Source: UBA1664 sp964531715 (lineage in GTDB: Bacteria; Pseudomonadota; Alphaproteobacteria; Micavibrionales; UBA1664). From it: DNA of 64,000 nucleotides. Location of the stretch: positions 291,074-355,073 of the forward strand of contig CAZHEE010000001.1 in assembly GCA_964531715.1 (NCBI GenBank). Direction: 5' to 3'. This document shows positions 35,100-44,050 of the stretch, piece after piece. Both the position numbers and the translations under genes were made by a program. Position 1 is the first letter of the stretch, and each line of letters starts with the position of its first letter. The notes under the pieces are model-generated. The model ran no database searches, was not told the origin of the DNA, and worked only from the letters and a program-made list of their open reading frames with translations.

Positions 35100-35813
35100 A
35101 TGAATACCCCCACCATCATCCTTATCTCTCCCCAGTTAGGTGAAAACATTGGCATGGTGGCGCGGGCGATGCTCAATTGCGGCCTGACGGATTTAAGGAT
35201 TGTTAACCCGCGTGATGGCTGGCCTTCGGAAAGTGCGGCGCGTGCAGCATCAGGAGCGCTTGAGAAAGGCGTGACCGTCTCGGTTCATGATACAACTCAA
35301 GACGCAATCGCCGATTTGCATTTCAAGTTGGCCACGACCGCCCGCCCTCGCGATATGGTGAAGGCTGTCTACACCGCAACGGAAGCGATGGAGAAATCTC
35401 ATACGCTTATCGCACAAAATCAAAAAGTGGGCGTCTTGTTCGGTGGTGAGCGATCAGGTTTGAATAATGATGATATCGCGCTTGCCAATGCGATTATCAC
35501 TATACCGCTTAATCCCGAATTTACGTCATTGAACCTTGCGCAGGCTGTATTGCTGATTGCTTATGAGTTTATGATTAAAGGTAAAATATTACCAAACGAA
35601 GCTAAACAAGCCGAGGCCGCAACCGCGGAAGAAATCGATTTTTTTACATCACGACTGAATGCAGAGATTGAGAAAGCCGGCTTTTTCCGTTCCGCAGATA
35701 TGATGCCAACGGCCAAGCGTGCCGTTACAAATCTCTTCACGCGGCAAAGCTGGACAACGCAAGACATTGCAATGTTTCAAGGCATTCTCTCCGCCTTTAC
35801 AAAAGACAAATGA
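35100..35813 (+). CDS. trmJ: tRNA (cytidine/uridine-2'-O-)-methyltransferase TrmJ
   Basis: 237 residues of the SPOUT class. Motif 1 is PQLGENIGMVARAMLNCGL, motif 2 is VGVLFGGERSGLNNDD, and motif 3 is IPLNPEFTSLNLAQAVLLIAYE, forming the knotted SAM site. A C-terminal extension (about 170-237) is helical, as in TrmJ rather than TrmL. It methylates the ribose of position 32 in certain tRNAs. Stand-alone, in front of a LysM-like gene. Confidence 0.93.
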   Translation: MNTPTIILISPQLGENIGMVARAMLNCGLTDLRIVNPRDGWPSESAARAASGALEKGVTVSVHDTTQDAIADLHFKLATTARPRDMVKAVYTATEAMEKSHTLIAQNQKVGVLFGGERSGLNNDDIALANAIITIPLNPEFTSLNLAQAVLLIAYEFMIKGKILPNEAKQAEAATAEEIDFFTSRLNAEIEKAGFFRSADMMPTAKRAVTNLFTRQSWTTQDIAMFQGILSAFTKDK

Positions 35814-35868
35814 ACTTTAAGCCTTTCTTTCTATTAGCATAATAGAACAATAAAGGAGCTTAACAGTC

Positions 35869-36771
35869 ATGAGCGAAACAAAACAATCTTGGTTTAAAAA
35901 TACATTAAGTGGTTTATTTAATAAAAGGACTGTGATTACAACAACTGTTGGCGTAGGTGCTGTATTATTGGTTGGCGCTACTGACTATGCCTTGGCGGAC
36001 ACTTCTATTGACTTAATGTCTGACGTAACGCACATATTTAACAATGCAAGTGGTCATTTAAATGAAGCTTTAGATTTTGCGAAAGATTTGTTCTCATCAA
36101 TTATTGAAGACTCTTCCGAATTTGTTCCTCAAACCAATGGTAATGATGCTGAGATTATAACGGCCGCAGAGGAAACCACTATCACAGCTGCCGAAGGTGA
36201 TGGCTTTACCGAAACAGTTTTTGTTGATGAGCCAAAAACTTATGTTTTTGGAGGCGAAGAAACAACAACGCATGTTTTTACAGGTGAATCTAAAACTTCT
36301 ATCGCTGGTGGTGAAACAACAACATACACTTACACTGCTCCCTTTGAACCTCCTGTAGATGTTATAACAACCGAAACTGTTGACGTTGAAGTAGCGGTTG
36401 AACCTGAACCTCTTGCTATTGAAACTCTGCCTATTGTGGTTGAATCTGGCGATACGGCTCTTGGTATTGCGTTCGACCTTTATGGTGTTCCCTTATGTGA
36501 TACTGAATTTTATGCAGTTGCTTTGGAGGGGATGCAGGCAAACTCTGATGTTGCTAATGTTCATAAAATCTATCCAGGGGATGTATTGAATTATACGCCT
36601 AAGGAAGTCGTGCTTGCCTCTATGGACTTGCCTCATGACGCCGTCAATAATATCTATGGTGAACAAGCTAAAGTATTTACTCCTGAAGAGCTTACCAGTT
36701 TTGAACCCCCTTCCGAACCTTGTAATGATAATAGAGCACCTTTAACACCTGCTCTGGCATTGGCGTCTTAA
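35869..36771 (+). CDS. LysM-like-domain protein with Thr/Glu-rich linker
   Basis: 300 residues. A single hydrophobic segment near residues 22-42 (VGVGAVLLVGATDYALA) is a signal anchor or signal peptide. Residues about 95-190 are low-complexity, rich in Thr, Glu and Val with repeated ETTT units. A LysM-like domain follows (about 190-245: VVESGDTALGIAFDLYGV ... VHKIYPGDVLNY), suggesting peptidoglycan contact. The Pro/Ala-rich end is short. A good AAAGGAGCTTAACAGTCATG ribosome-binding site supports the start. Function unknown; a cell-wall-linked role is inferred. Confidence 0.75.
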   Translation: MSETKQSWFKNTLSGLFNKRTVITTTVGVGAVLLVGATDYALADTSIDLMSDVTHIFNNASGHLNEALDFAKDLFSSIIEDSSEFVPQTNGNDAEIITAAEETTITAAEGDGFTETVFVDEPKTYVFGGEETTTHVFTGESKTSIAGGETTTYTYTAPFEPPVDVITTETVDVEVAVEPEPLAIETLPIVVESGDTALGIAFDLYGVPLCDTEFYAVALEGMQANSDVANVHKIYPGDVLNYTPKEVVLASMDLPHDAVNNIYGEQAKVFTPEELTSFEPPSEPCNDNRAPLTPALALAS

Positions 36772-36795
36772 AATTATTTTCTAAACTGAATTTTT

Positions 36796-36810
36796 GTTCT
36801 TTACTTGTTC
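36796..36810 (+). promoter_or_regulatory. LexA (SOS) box
   Basis: GTTC, seven bases (TTTACTT), GTTC: an exact match to the alphaproteobacterial LexA operator GTTC-N7-GTTC. It lies 24 bases upstream of the start of the Y-family polymerase gene, where repression would be effective. Confidence 0.82.
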
Positions 36811-36834
36811 TATTTTAGCTGTTAAAAAGAACAC

Positions 36835-38103
36835 ATGAAGAACAATAGCACCGTTCAATATATGTTCGTGGATATGAACAGTTTTTTTGCAAGCGTTGAG
36901 CAGCAAGAAAACCCGCATTTGCGCGGTAAGCCTGTTGCCGTTTTGCCCGGCATGACCGAGCATACCTGTGCGATTGCCGCCTCTTATGAGGCAAAAGCCT
37001 ATGGCGTAAAGACCGGCACAATTATCCGTGATGCGCTTGAGCTTTGTCCGCATCTCAATTGCGTCCGCGCGCGCCATGATGTCTATGTTGATTATCATCA
37101 CCGTATTGTGAACGAAGCGGACAAACATACGCGTGTGGGCAAGGTTTGGTCGGTTGACGAGTTTTCCTCCCCTCTCTGGCCCTCTGATCAGCCGATTGAA
37201 AAGGCTATCGCCCTGTCAAAACAATTGAAACAAGGCATTGCCGAAAATGTCGGTGAGGCAATCACATGCTCAATCGGGCTTGCGCCTAACGCCTACCTTG
37301 CGAAAGTTGCCTCTGATATGATGAAGCCTGACGGGTTGGTTGTCCTCACCCATGACAATTTGAAAGAAAAGCTTTTCCCGTTACGCTTGAGGGACTTTCC
37401 GGGCATTGGCGTGAATATGGAGAAACGCTTAAATAAAGGCGGGATCTGGACGGTTGAGCATATCTGGAATGCCTCACCAAAACATATGCGCCGTGTTTGG
37501 GGGTCGGTTGAGGGTGAAAAATTCTGGTACCGCCTGCATGGCGAAGATGTGCCTGACAGGCCTGATAGTGATAAAGTCATGTTAGGGCATAGCCGTGTCC
37601 TTGACCCTGCCCATCGCGATCCGCACATGGCAAAACATATCGGACGGCGGTTATTAATAAAGGCCGCGCAACGCCTTCGCCGCGCCGAAATGCTTACAAC
37701 CGTTATGTCCCTTAGTGTCCGCACATCTGATGATGAGAGGTGGTCAATTGAGGAATCCTGCCCGGCAATTGATGATAATTTAAGCTTTGTCCGGATCTAT
37801 ACACGGCTATGGGGCAAAATGATGCGGGAGCTTCAACCCTATCGCCTCAAAAAAATAAGCGTGACTTTTCAGGGGCTTCGCCATGCCAAACATGTGACGG
37901 ACAATCTGATTGATTTTTCGGATCATGCCGCGCGGCAGTGGCGGGAAAAATCCCAATCCCTTTCGGCCTCAATGGATGAAATTAACCGCAATTTTGGCAA
38001 TGATAAAATTGCTTTTGGTTCATCACCAAAGACTATGGCGGAATTTGTCGGTACAAAAATTGCATTTTCCCGTATTCCCGACATGGCTGAATTCAGGGAT
38101 TAA
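36835..38103 (+). CDS. Y-family DNA polymerase (Pol IV-like)
   Basis: 422 residues. Catalytic palm residues are visible: Asp in FVDMNSFFASVEQQ and the Asp-Glu of WSVDEFSSPL. The region CSIGLAPNAYLAKVASDMMKPDG is the family-specific finger/palm block, and RDFPGIGVNMEKRL is the helix-hairpin-helix thumb. A translesion polymerase that is error-prone; the DE site differs slightly in context from E. coli DinB (SVDEF vs SLDEA), resembling a divergent alphaproteobacterial branch. The SOS box at 36796-36810 indicates DNA-damage induction. No imuA or dnaE2 partner is adjacent. Confidence 0.92.
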   Translation: MKNNSTVQYMFVDMNSFFASVEQQENPHLRGKPVAVLPGMTEHTCAIAASYEAKAYGVKTGTIIRDALELCPHLNCVRARHDVYVDYHHRIVNEADKHTRVGKVWSVDEFSSPLWPSDQPIEKAIALSKQLKQGIAENVGEAITCSIGLAPNAYLAKVASDMMKPDGLVVLTHDNLKEKLFPLRLRDFPGIGVNMEKRLNKGGIWTVEHIWNASPKHMRRVWGSVEGEKFWYRLHGEDVPDRPDSDKVMLGHSRVLDPAHRDPHMAKHIGRRLLIKAAQRLRRAEMLTTVMSLSVRTSDDERWSIEESCPAIDDNLSFVRIYTRLWGKMMRELQPYRLKKISVTFQGLRHAKHVTDNLIDFSDHAARQWREKSQSLSASMDEINRNFGNDKIAFGSSPKTMAEFVGTKIAFSRIPDMAEFRD

Positions 38104-38118
38104 TCAATGACATTTTTA

Positions 38119-38589
38119 TTATCCCGTACCGGTTTGTTTTATCTTTTGCAAATCACCGACAAAATCATTGAAATCCTCAACCTCACGAAAATCCTTATAA
38201 ACAGATGCGTATCGGATATAGGCAACATGGTCCGTCTCAACAAAAGCCTGCATGACCAGCTCGCCAATCTTGGGGGTTGGAATTTCATTATCGCCCATTG
38301 CTTCCAGCTGACGCACAATACCGCTCACCATACGGTCAAGTTTGGCATTATCAATCGGACGCTTTCGAAGGGGCATCTTCATCGATTGAAACAATTTTTC
38401 ACGGTCAAAAATCTCTTTCGACCCGTTATTTTTGATGACGATCAAATCACGCAATTGTATGCGTTCAAAAGTCGTGAATCGCCCGCCACATTCGGCACAG
38501 TTACGACGACGACGGATGGCGCTCCCCTCCTCGGCCTGACGGGAATCCTTGACTTGTGTATCTTCTGCACTACAAAAAGGGCATTTCAT
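38119..38589 (-). CDS. nrdR: Transcriptional repressor NrdR
   Basis: NrdR represses ribonucleotide reductase genes in response to ATP/dATP. About 156 residues from ATG at 38589 (MKCPFC), where homologues start; an ATG at 38604 adds five residues. Zinc-ribbon CPFC ... CAECGGRFTTFER at the N-terminus, then an ATP-cone (IVIKNNGSKEIFDREKL ... YIRYASVYKDF). Convergent with the Y-family polymerase gene. Confidence 0.95.
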   Translation of the reverse strand: MKCPFCSAEDTQVKDSRQAEEGSAIRRRRNCAECGGRFTTFERIQLRDLIVIKNNGSKEIFDREKLFQSMKMPLRKRPIDNAKLDRMVSGIVRQLEAMGDNEIPTPKIGELVMQAFVETDHVAYIRYASVYKDFREVEDFNDFVGDLQKIKQTGTG

Positions 38590-38635
38590 ACCTTTATTTA
38601 GCAAAAAACGGATGAAAGGTAAATTTATTAATTGA

Positions 38636-39556
38636 TTATCTGTCCGGACATATTGTTAAGAGAGAGCAATCAATCTGTCTTAAAATATTTTCTGCCGTAT
38701 TTCCAATCAGGAAGCCCGACAGTCCGCTCCGCCCGGTTGTTCCCATAATCAACAAGGCATCATCTTCGGCATTAAGAATAGAAGGAATGACTTTATCGGC
38801 CTTTCCTTTTTCAATGATGACATCGTAGGGCGATAAAATTTTAATTTCTTTCAAGAAATTATCTAAGCTTTTACGATGTGCCGCCTCGGCATTACGTATT
38901 ATGTTTTCAATTTCATCTTCACTAATATTTGAAAAAACGGAATCGCGTAGGAAATTTTCATGTTCAACAGACCAGCATGAAATAATTTTTAATCGCGAAC
39001 CGTTCGCCATGGCGCAATTATCGGCTTGTGAAAGAAGCTTTTCATTTAACTGTTTGAGCTCATCTGAATCTGCTTCCGGATCGATTGCAACAAAGATATT
39101 TTGGTCGGCATCGGAGTCACAGTAATCATTATCCTGATTTAGAAATAATATCGGATAATGTATTTTTCTGATAAAGGATACATCAATCGGGGCATAACCT
39201 TTTGCACCGTTATGGAGCGTTTCTGCCTGTTTGACAATCAGGCTATAGTCAGGGTTATCGTTCAAAAACTGAATAACATGCTTGATGTAAGGCTTTCCAG
39301 TTATGGCTGTGATCCCGCCCATTAAAGTACAATTATTTTCGGCCTCAAATGCATGAATCGCTTTTTGTAAAATGTCTTTTTGTGCCTGAATATAACTATC
39401 ATGCAAATGCTGATATTTTGACGGAACAGGCTCGGATACTAATAAAATATCCAAATTTGCCTTCTGCAAATGCGCCATATGCAATAACGGAGATAAAGAT
39501 GATGCGGCAAGAGTATCTCGCCCTGTAATGACTAACAGAAATTTATTATCTTTCAT
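38636..39556 (-). CDS. Universal stress protein, tandem Usp domains
   Basis: 306 residues forming two UspA-like domains (about 5-145 and 150-305). The second ends with the nucleotide-binding signature LIMGTTGRSGLSGFLIGNTAENIL (G-2x-G-9x-G pattern), while the first lacks it. Cytoplasmic stress-related ATP-binding protein; exact role unknown. Stand-alone between nrdR and dcd. Confidence 0.9.
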   Translation of the reverse strand: MKDNKFLLVITGRDTLAASSLSPLLHMAHLQKANLDILLVSEPVPSKYQHLHDSYIQAQKDILQKAIHAFEAENNCTLMGGITAITGKPYIKHVIQFLNDNPDYSLIVKQAETLHNGAKGYAPIDVSFIRKIHYPILFLNQDNDYCDSDADQNIFVAIDPEADSDELKQLNEKLLSQADNCAMANGSRLKIISCWSVEHENFLRDSVFSNISEDEIENIIRNAEAAHRKSLDNFLKEIKILSPYDVIIEKGKADKVIPSILNAEDDALLIMGTTGRSGLSGFLIGNTAENILRQIDCSLLTICPDR

Positions 39557-39616
39557 CAGCGTGCCTCCTCATAAATTCCCACAGTTAACTATATCCGAAT
39601 TTTTGGATTTTTCAAA

Positions 39617-40204
39617 CTATGCCGCCTCGATTGCGTCATCTTCGGCGGTTTTAAGTCTTGGCAATGTCACGCCGCGCTGCCCCATATATTTGCCTGCACG
39701 GTCGGCATAGGTAACCTCACAAGGGCTTTCGCCCCTGTAAAACAAAAATTGGCAAATCCCTTCATTGGCATAAACCTTTGCCGGCAAAGGTGTGGTATTT
39801 GAAATCTCTAATGTCACCTGCCCTTCCCAACCAGGTTCGAGCGGTGTGACATTGACGATCAAACCGCATCGCGCATAGGTGCTTTTGCCCAGGCAGATCA
39901 CAAGAACATCATCAGGAATCTTAAAATACTCGACCGTGCGTGCGAGCGCAAAGCTGTTCGGCGGAATGACGCAAATATCGGCCTTGCGCTCGACAAAGCT
40001 GCTTTCATCAAAGTTTTTCGGGTCAACAATCGCGTTATCAACATTGGTGAAAATCATAAACTCATCGGCCAGTCGCGCGTCATAGCCATAGGATGACAGA
40101 CCGTAAGATATCATCCCCTGTCCGCGTTGTTTCTCAACAAACGGGTCAATTAAGGCATCAGATTTTGATGTTTCACGTATCCAGTGATCGGGAAGTATGC
40201 TCAT
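39617..40204 (-). CDS. dcd: dCTP deaminase
   Basis: Converts dCTP to dUTP, feeding thymidylate synthesis. 195 residues with the trimeric dUTPase-like fold: SYGLSSYGYDARL, GKSTYARCGLIVNVTPLEPGWEGQVTLEISN (the catalytic Glu in QVTLEISN) and ANEGICQFLFY. Length matches bacterial Dcd. Its ATG overlaps the stop of the preceding 38-residue gene (ATGA), implying translational coupling. Confidence 0.96.
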   Translation of the reverse strand: MSILPDHWIRETSKSDALIDPFVEKQRGQGMISYGLSSYGYDARLADEFMIFTNVDNAIVDPKNFDESSFVERKADICVIPPNSFALARTVEYFKIPDDVLVICLGKSTYARCGLIVNVTPLEPGWEGQVTLEISNTTPLPAKVYANEGICQFLFYRGESPCEVTYADRAGKYMGQRGVTLPRLKTAEDDAIEAA

Positions 40205-40317
40205 TGATCTTGTTTTTTCTCTGCTTTTGCCTTGGCAACAACTTTGCGGCGTTTCAAATTGGCTTTTAAAGCCGCGGCTCTCTTGTCTAATTTATCCTGC
40301 TGTTTTTCTTTCGTCAT
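40201..40317 (-). CDS. Small basic protein upstream of dcd
   Basis: 38 residues (MTKEKQQDKLDKRAAALKANL, then KRRKVVAKAKAEKKQDQ), helical, strongly basic. Its TGA overlaps the dcd start codon (ATGA), the strongest argument that it is translated. Similar tiny 'ALKANLKRRKAQAKAR' proteins are scattered in alphaproteobacteria, of unknown function. Confidence 0.62.
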   Translation of the reverse strand: MTKEKQQDKLDKRAAALKANLKRRKVVAKAKAEKKQDQ

Positions 40318-40407
40318 GATACGCATAAATCCTTGATAGGCTCAAATATTTAGGCTAAAACATCCACAATAATCAAGCATTTTCGCTTTGGTTTAGATGA
40401 ATAGGTA

Positions 40408-40527
40408 ATTTTTCGTTTTGTTGATAACGAAAATGCGTGGCTTTTGAGCCTCGCACCGCAGTGAATATTTCATTCATGAGGAGCGAAGTGAAAAAACGCG
40501 CATTTGCAGGACAATAAAACGAAAAAG
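40408..40527. repeat. Long imperfect inverted repeat upstream of tRNA-Thr
   Basis: The arms TTTTTCGTTTTGTTGATAAC... (40408-40437) and ...CAATAAAACGAAAAA (40499-40527) are largely complementary, with a partly self-paired interior (GAGCCTCGCACCGC ... GAGGAGCGAAGTG). It would fold as one long hairpin. No second copy seen in the window. Confidence 0.6.
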
Positions 40528-40532
40528 AAGAA

Positions 40533-40607
40533 GCTGCCGTAGCTCAGTGGTAGAGCGCACCCTTGGTAAGGGTGAGGCCGGGAGTTCAATTCTCCTCGGC
40601 AGCACCA
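40533..40607 (+). tRNA. tRNA-Thr (anticodon GGT)
   Basis: 75 bases fold as a canonical cloverleaf: acceptor GCTGCCG/CGGCAGC, D-arm GCTC...GAGC, anticodon stem CACCC/GGGTG with loop TTGGTAA (anticodon GGT, threonine ACC/ACT), T-arm GGGAG TTCAATT CTCCT, discriminator A and encoded CCA. A possible integration target for mobile elements, but nothing foreign is seen next to it. Confidence 0.97.
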
Positions 40608-40702
40608 TTAAAAATCGTATATTTTTAAGTATAATTTATAACTCATTCATTGAAAAGAGTTCTTAGTATATCCATATAATTATATGCATAATATCAAAAT
40701 TA

Positions 40703-42289
40703 CTAAACAGCTTTTAAGATAACAGTAAAGCGTGCGCCTTTAGCATTCTCACGATTTTCGGCATAGATTTGACCATCATGGGCATCAATAATTTGCTTGC
40801 AAATCGCCAAGCCAAGCCCTGAATGATTGCCAAAGCTCTCACCTTCGGGACGTTCGGTATAAAAGCGGTCAAAAATTGCATTCAGTTTATTTTCAGGAAT
40901 GCCGGGGCCTTCATCCTCCACCATGAGGTGCCAATTTACCCCTTGCTTCTCAACCGTAATTTCAATTTTATCGGAAAAAGATTTCGCGTTTGAGAGCAAA
41001 TTTTCAAACACTTGCCCGAGGCGGATCTCAACCCCGCGAACCTTGATCGCCTCATGATTCGGCAAATTTAATTGACAGTTATAATACGCACATAAATCCT
41101 GCAATAGTGATTTGAGGTCAATTACATCCATATCCTCACGTGATAACTCGGCATCAAGGCGCGAGGATTTTGAAATATCGGTAATTAAGCGATCCAGCCG
41201 CTCAACATCATGGATAATGACCGCGAGTAATCGGTTTCTGTCTTCCTCATTTTTGACAATTGAGACTGTCTCAACGGCAGAGCGAAGCGATGTGAGTGGG
41301 TTTTTAAGCTCATGCGCGACATCCGCTGCAAAATGCTCAATAGAATCCAGCCTATTGGCCAACGCATCCGTCATGGATTTGAACGCCAGCGACAAATCGC
41401 CAATCTCATCCTTCCGCTTTGACAAATCAGGAATATCCGCGCCGCGCCCCAGATTGCGCTGCACCTGATTGGCGGCATTGGATAAGCGTTTAAGCGGCCT
41501 TGCAATCACGCCTGTCAAATAGAGCGAGAGCAAAAATGTCACACCAAGCGCAATAAAAAATGCAAAAACAATATCGCGCTGAGTCTGGCGAATGGCTTGA
41601 TTAAGCGGCGTGCCGTCTCGAGTGAGATACACCATACCCATTACGCGATCCATATTGCGCACAGGCACGGCGGCACTGAGCAACAGGCTGTTATTATTCA
41701 ACCATGAAGAGGTTGAAATCTCACCTTCAATCGCGATTGCAACATCGGGATAAAGATAACCGCTGCGCATGGTTTGTTGCCCCGTCGGATACTCCTGAAG
41801 CTGGAGCGATGATGGCAATAAATCGAGGATAAAATCAAGCGAAGCCTCAACCGGCATATTGAGAAAACCCCCACGGCGCGAGGCCGGGCCGGTTTCAATC
41901 ACGCCGACAGGCCCGGAAAGCCAATCACTATCACCCATAATCCGCCCTGTAAAATCATAAAGGCGGATGCGGCTTGTCGTGGTTTGACCCAGCCGTTTAA
42001 TCATTTTTCGCGCGGGATATTGCGCCAGTTTCTCATGCCGGAAAATGCGCACGCCTTGACGCTGAGGGATGAGAATTGGGCCTTCAACCTGCGCGGCCTC
42101 GGCGATTGCACCTGCATAAATGCGTGCCTGCCGTTCCAGCGTTTGCAGCTCCCCCGCAATCAAATTCGTTTCATAACGCCCGAGGTAAATCAGCCCGAAA
42201 GCAAGCACCACCAGGGCGATACTATTCACCGCCAAAATTTTTAATGTCAGACGGGAGACAATTCTATCCTTATAGGAATGTTCATTCAT
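40703..42289 (-). CDS. chvG: Sensor histidine kinase, ChvG/ExoS type
   Basis: 528 residues: N-terminal transmembrane helix (about 15-37), periplasmic sensor (about 38-240, ChvG-like), second transmembrane helix (about 243-265), HAMP (to about 315), HisKA with phospho-His in FAADVAHELKNPLTSLRSAVE, and HATPase with N-box VFENLLSNAKSF, G1 DEGPGIPE and G2 GLGLAICKQI. ChvG responds to acid/envelope stress in alphaproteobacteria. Its ATG overlaps the chvI stop by 4 bases, so the pair is coupled. Confidence 0.92.
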   Translation of the reverse strand: MNEHSYKDRIVSRLTLKILAVNSIALVVLAFGLIYLGRYETNLIAGELQTLERQARIYAGAIAEAAQVEGPILIPQRQGVRIFRHEKLAQYPARKMIKRLGQTTTSRIRLYDFTGRIMGDSDWLSGPVGVIETGPASRRGGFLNMPVEASLDFILDLLPSSLQLQEYPTGQQTMRSGYLYPDVAIAIEGEISTSSWLNNNSLLLSAAVPVRNMDRVMGMVYLTRDGTPLNQAIRQTQRDIVFAFFIALGVTFLLSLYLTGVIARPLKRLSNAANQVQRNLGRGADIPDLSKRKDEIGDLSLAFKSMTDALANRLDSIEHFAADVAHELKNPLTSLRSAVETVSIVKNEEDRNRLLAVIIHDVERLDRLITDISKSSRLDAELSREDMDVIDLKSLLQDLCAYYNCQLNLPNHEAIKVRGVEIRLGQVFENLLSNAKSFSDKIEITVEKQGVNWHLMVEDEGPGIPENKLNAIFDRFYTERPEGESFGNHSGLGLAICKQIIDAHDGQIYAENRENAKGARFTVILKAV

Positions 42290-42993
42290 TCCTTATATTT
42301 ATAGCCGACACCATAGACCGTGTCGATATGGTCGAAATCATCGTCAACCGCCTTGAATTTCTTACGGATGCGTTTGATATGGCTGTCAATCGTGCGGTCA
42401 TCAACATAAATCGCATCGCCATAGGCAATATCCATGAGCGAATCGCGGCTTTTGACATGCCCGGGGCGCACTGCCAAGGCCTTGACTAAGAGGAATTCTG
42501 TAATTGTGAGGGAAACCTCATCCCCCTTCCAAGTACATAAATGGCGGTCTTCATCCAATGTCAAATGCCCCTGTTGAATAACACTCTGGCTGTCAGGATT
42601 GTCATTGGCAACCGCGCGCATTTCATTGCGTCTCAAAATAGCACGGATACGCTCTATCAAAAGACGTTGCGAAAATGGTTTTGTAATATAATCATCGGCA
42701 CCCATGCGAAGCCCGAGAACCTGATCAATCTCATCATCTTTTGAAGTCAGGAAAATGAGCGGCACAGCGGATGTCTCACGAATTTTGGTCAGAACCTCCA
42801 TCCCGTCCATGCGCGGCATTTTAATGTCGGAAACAATCAAGTCAACAGGGTTGAGTGCGATACCTTTAACGGCGGTTTCGCCCTCCATATAGGTTTTGAC
42901 ATCAAACCCTTCGGCCTCCAACGCCATGGACACGGAGGTAAGGATATTACGGTCATCATCAATTAAAGCGATTTTTGTTTGTGGCTCTGTCAT
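42286..42993 (-). CDS. chvI: Response regulator, ChvI type (OmpR family)
   Basis: 235 residues: receiver (ALIDDDRNILTSVSMALEAEG; Asp in DLIVSDIKMPRMDG; Lys in YITKPFSQRLL) and OmpR/PhoB winged helix ending in DRTIDSHIKRIRKKFK and DTVYGVGYKYKE. Transcriptional regulator partnered with the adjacent ChvG-type kinase. The usual alphaproteobacterial neighbours (hprK, EIIA-like, pckA) are not visible here. Confidence 0.94.
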   Translation of the reverse strand: MTEPQTKIALIDDDRNILTSVSMALEAEGFDVKTYMEGETAVKGIALNPVDLIVSDIKMPRMDGMEVLTKIRETSAVPLIFLTSKDDEIDQVLGLRMGADDYITKPFSQRLLIERIRAILRRNEMRAVANDNPDSQSVIQQGHLTLDEDRHLCTWKGDEVSLTITEFLLVKALAVRPGHVKSRDSLMDIAYGDAIYVDDRTIDSHIKRIRKKFKAVDDDFDHIDTVYGVGYKYKE

Positions 42994-43061
42994 TGGTTTT
43001 CATCCTTTATATATGATGATGTAGGATAAACAAAGCTTTACGGCAAGATTATGGTGAGCAA

Positions 43062-43082
43062 TAAAAAACCGCCCGAAGGCGA
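43062..43082 (-). terminator. Terminator with UUCG tetraloop
   Basis: On the minus strand CGCC-TTCG-GGCG is followed by GTTTTTTATT. It lies downstream of the 75-residue gene and upstream of chvI, so it probably insulates chvI from read-through. Confidence 0.78.
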
Positions 43083-43154
43083 TTTCTTAACGCGAAGTAC
43101 GCAAAGTTTTAAAGAAGTTGTCGCGAAGACAGGATATTATCATTTCAAACTAAT

Positions 43155-43191
43155 AAAAAAACGGAGGGAACTTATTTTTCCAGTCTCTCCG
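43155..43191 (-). terminator. Terminator just after the 75-residue gene
   Basis: On the minus strand a CGGAG...CTCCG stem is followed by seven T, starting about 20 bases past the stop at 43209. Confidence 0.65.
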
Positions 43192-43208
43192 CTTTATTTT
43201 AATCTATA

Positions 43209-43436
43209 TTATGGTCTTGCGCCAGGGCGTTGTTGGTGACTACGAACCACTGCTTCAATCTGAACAGGATGCCCAGTCATTTCAGTTAACACTGCATCAA
43301 TAGAACGGCCTGTTTCACGCGCTTCACTAACCACCATTTTAGCGGATTTACCGAAAGCTTTACATACTGCTTCTACAATAGGGTTTTCACTCAAAAATCT
43401 CCGCGTTGATTTATTTATATCTACCATTTGTTGCAT
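43209..43436 (-). CDS. Small hypothetical protein
   Basis: 75 residues (IVEAVCKAFGKSAKMVVSEA, then VLTEMTGHPVQIEAVV), soluble, unknown family. A strong ribosome-binding site (AAGGGAGAAATAAAATG, minus strand) and two successive terminators downstream indicate a real, independently transcribed unit. No neighbour gives a functional hint. Confidence 0.72.
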   Translation of the reverse strand: MQQMVDINKSTRRFLSENPIVEAVCKAFGKSAKMVVSEARETGRSIDAVLTEMTGHPVQIEAVVRSHQQRPGARP

Positions 43437-43856
43437 TTTATTTCTCCCTTGTTTAACAATTTATTAACGTTATGTAATTATTAAAACATGACAAGCAATA
43501 TAATTTCAATAACTTTATTTAAATTATACGAAAATTGTTTTCTTGCAATTTTATGAGCTTTTAGCTATAATTTGCGCAAGAATTAAGAAGATTAATAGCT
43601 TTGTTGTTATTTTCCAAATTAATAATAAAATTTAGCTAACAAATTATAAACTATTCTATTTATATATATTTTACTGTGAGTTAACTTGCTTAAATTATAC
43701 TTAAATATTATCAACATGTAATTGTAACTATAGAATTATAGAAGAAAAAAATTATGACAGGCGGGTTTGATTTTTCAAACTTCCTCGGCACAGGAACGAA
43801 GAATTAATTTTAAGCGCAGAGTTTGAGAGTGCAAGGAGTTGTTTGTATAAATATTA
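43437..43856. other. AT-rich intergenic region without a supported gene
   Basis: About 420 very AT-rich bases upstream of the 75-residue gene. A 17-codon frame at 43754-43807 (MTGGFDFSNFLGTGTKN) with a weak purine-rich leader is the only coding hint. It is followed by GCGCAGAGTTTGAGAGTGCAAGG, similar in phrase to 44732-44758. Confidence 0.45.
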
Positions 43857-43961
43857 CGTCATTGCCTGAATCTCGATAGAGATTCTAAGGCAATCCATTT
43901 CATAGATTTTTAACATTTCTGGATTCCCTTAGAATTTGATAAATCAAATTTAGGAATGACG
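43857..43961. repeat. Intergenic palindromic element (CGTCATTGC class)
   Basis: A 105-bp element from CGTCATTGCC to GGAATGACG, with CAATCCAT and CTGGATTCCC flanking the centre, and each half able to fold (GAATCTCGATAGAGATTC). Same end sequence type as the copies at 44677-44831 and 44893-45007. Confidence 0.82.
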
Positions 43962-44050
43962 TATCTTTTTTTATTTAGAAACGACTATAGTAATTTAACT
44001 CTTATAACTCCCTAACTCTGCGATAAATCTGATTAAAAATCTCTGCCGCA

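Noticed and set aside
40533..40607. tRNA-Thr as attachment site of the island
   Set aside because: Core genes (dcd, chvG/chvI) flank it on both sides and no repeat of its 3' end was noticed near 47-51 kb.
43051..43239. 62-codon frame between chvI and the small hypothetical gene
   Set aside because: It runs through two terminator hairpins and dispersed repeat phrases and has no homology or ribosome-binding site.
43754..43807. 17-codon frame MTGGFDFSNFLGTGTKN
   Set aside because: Too short to support, weak ribosome-binding context, and surrounded by repeats.
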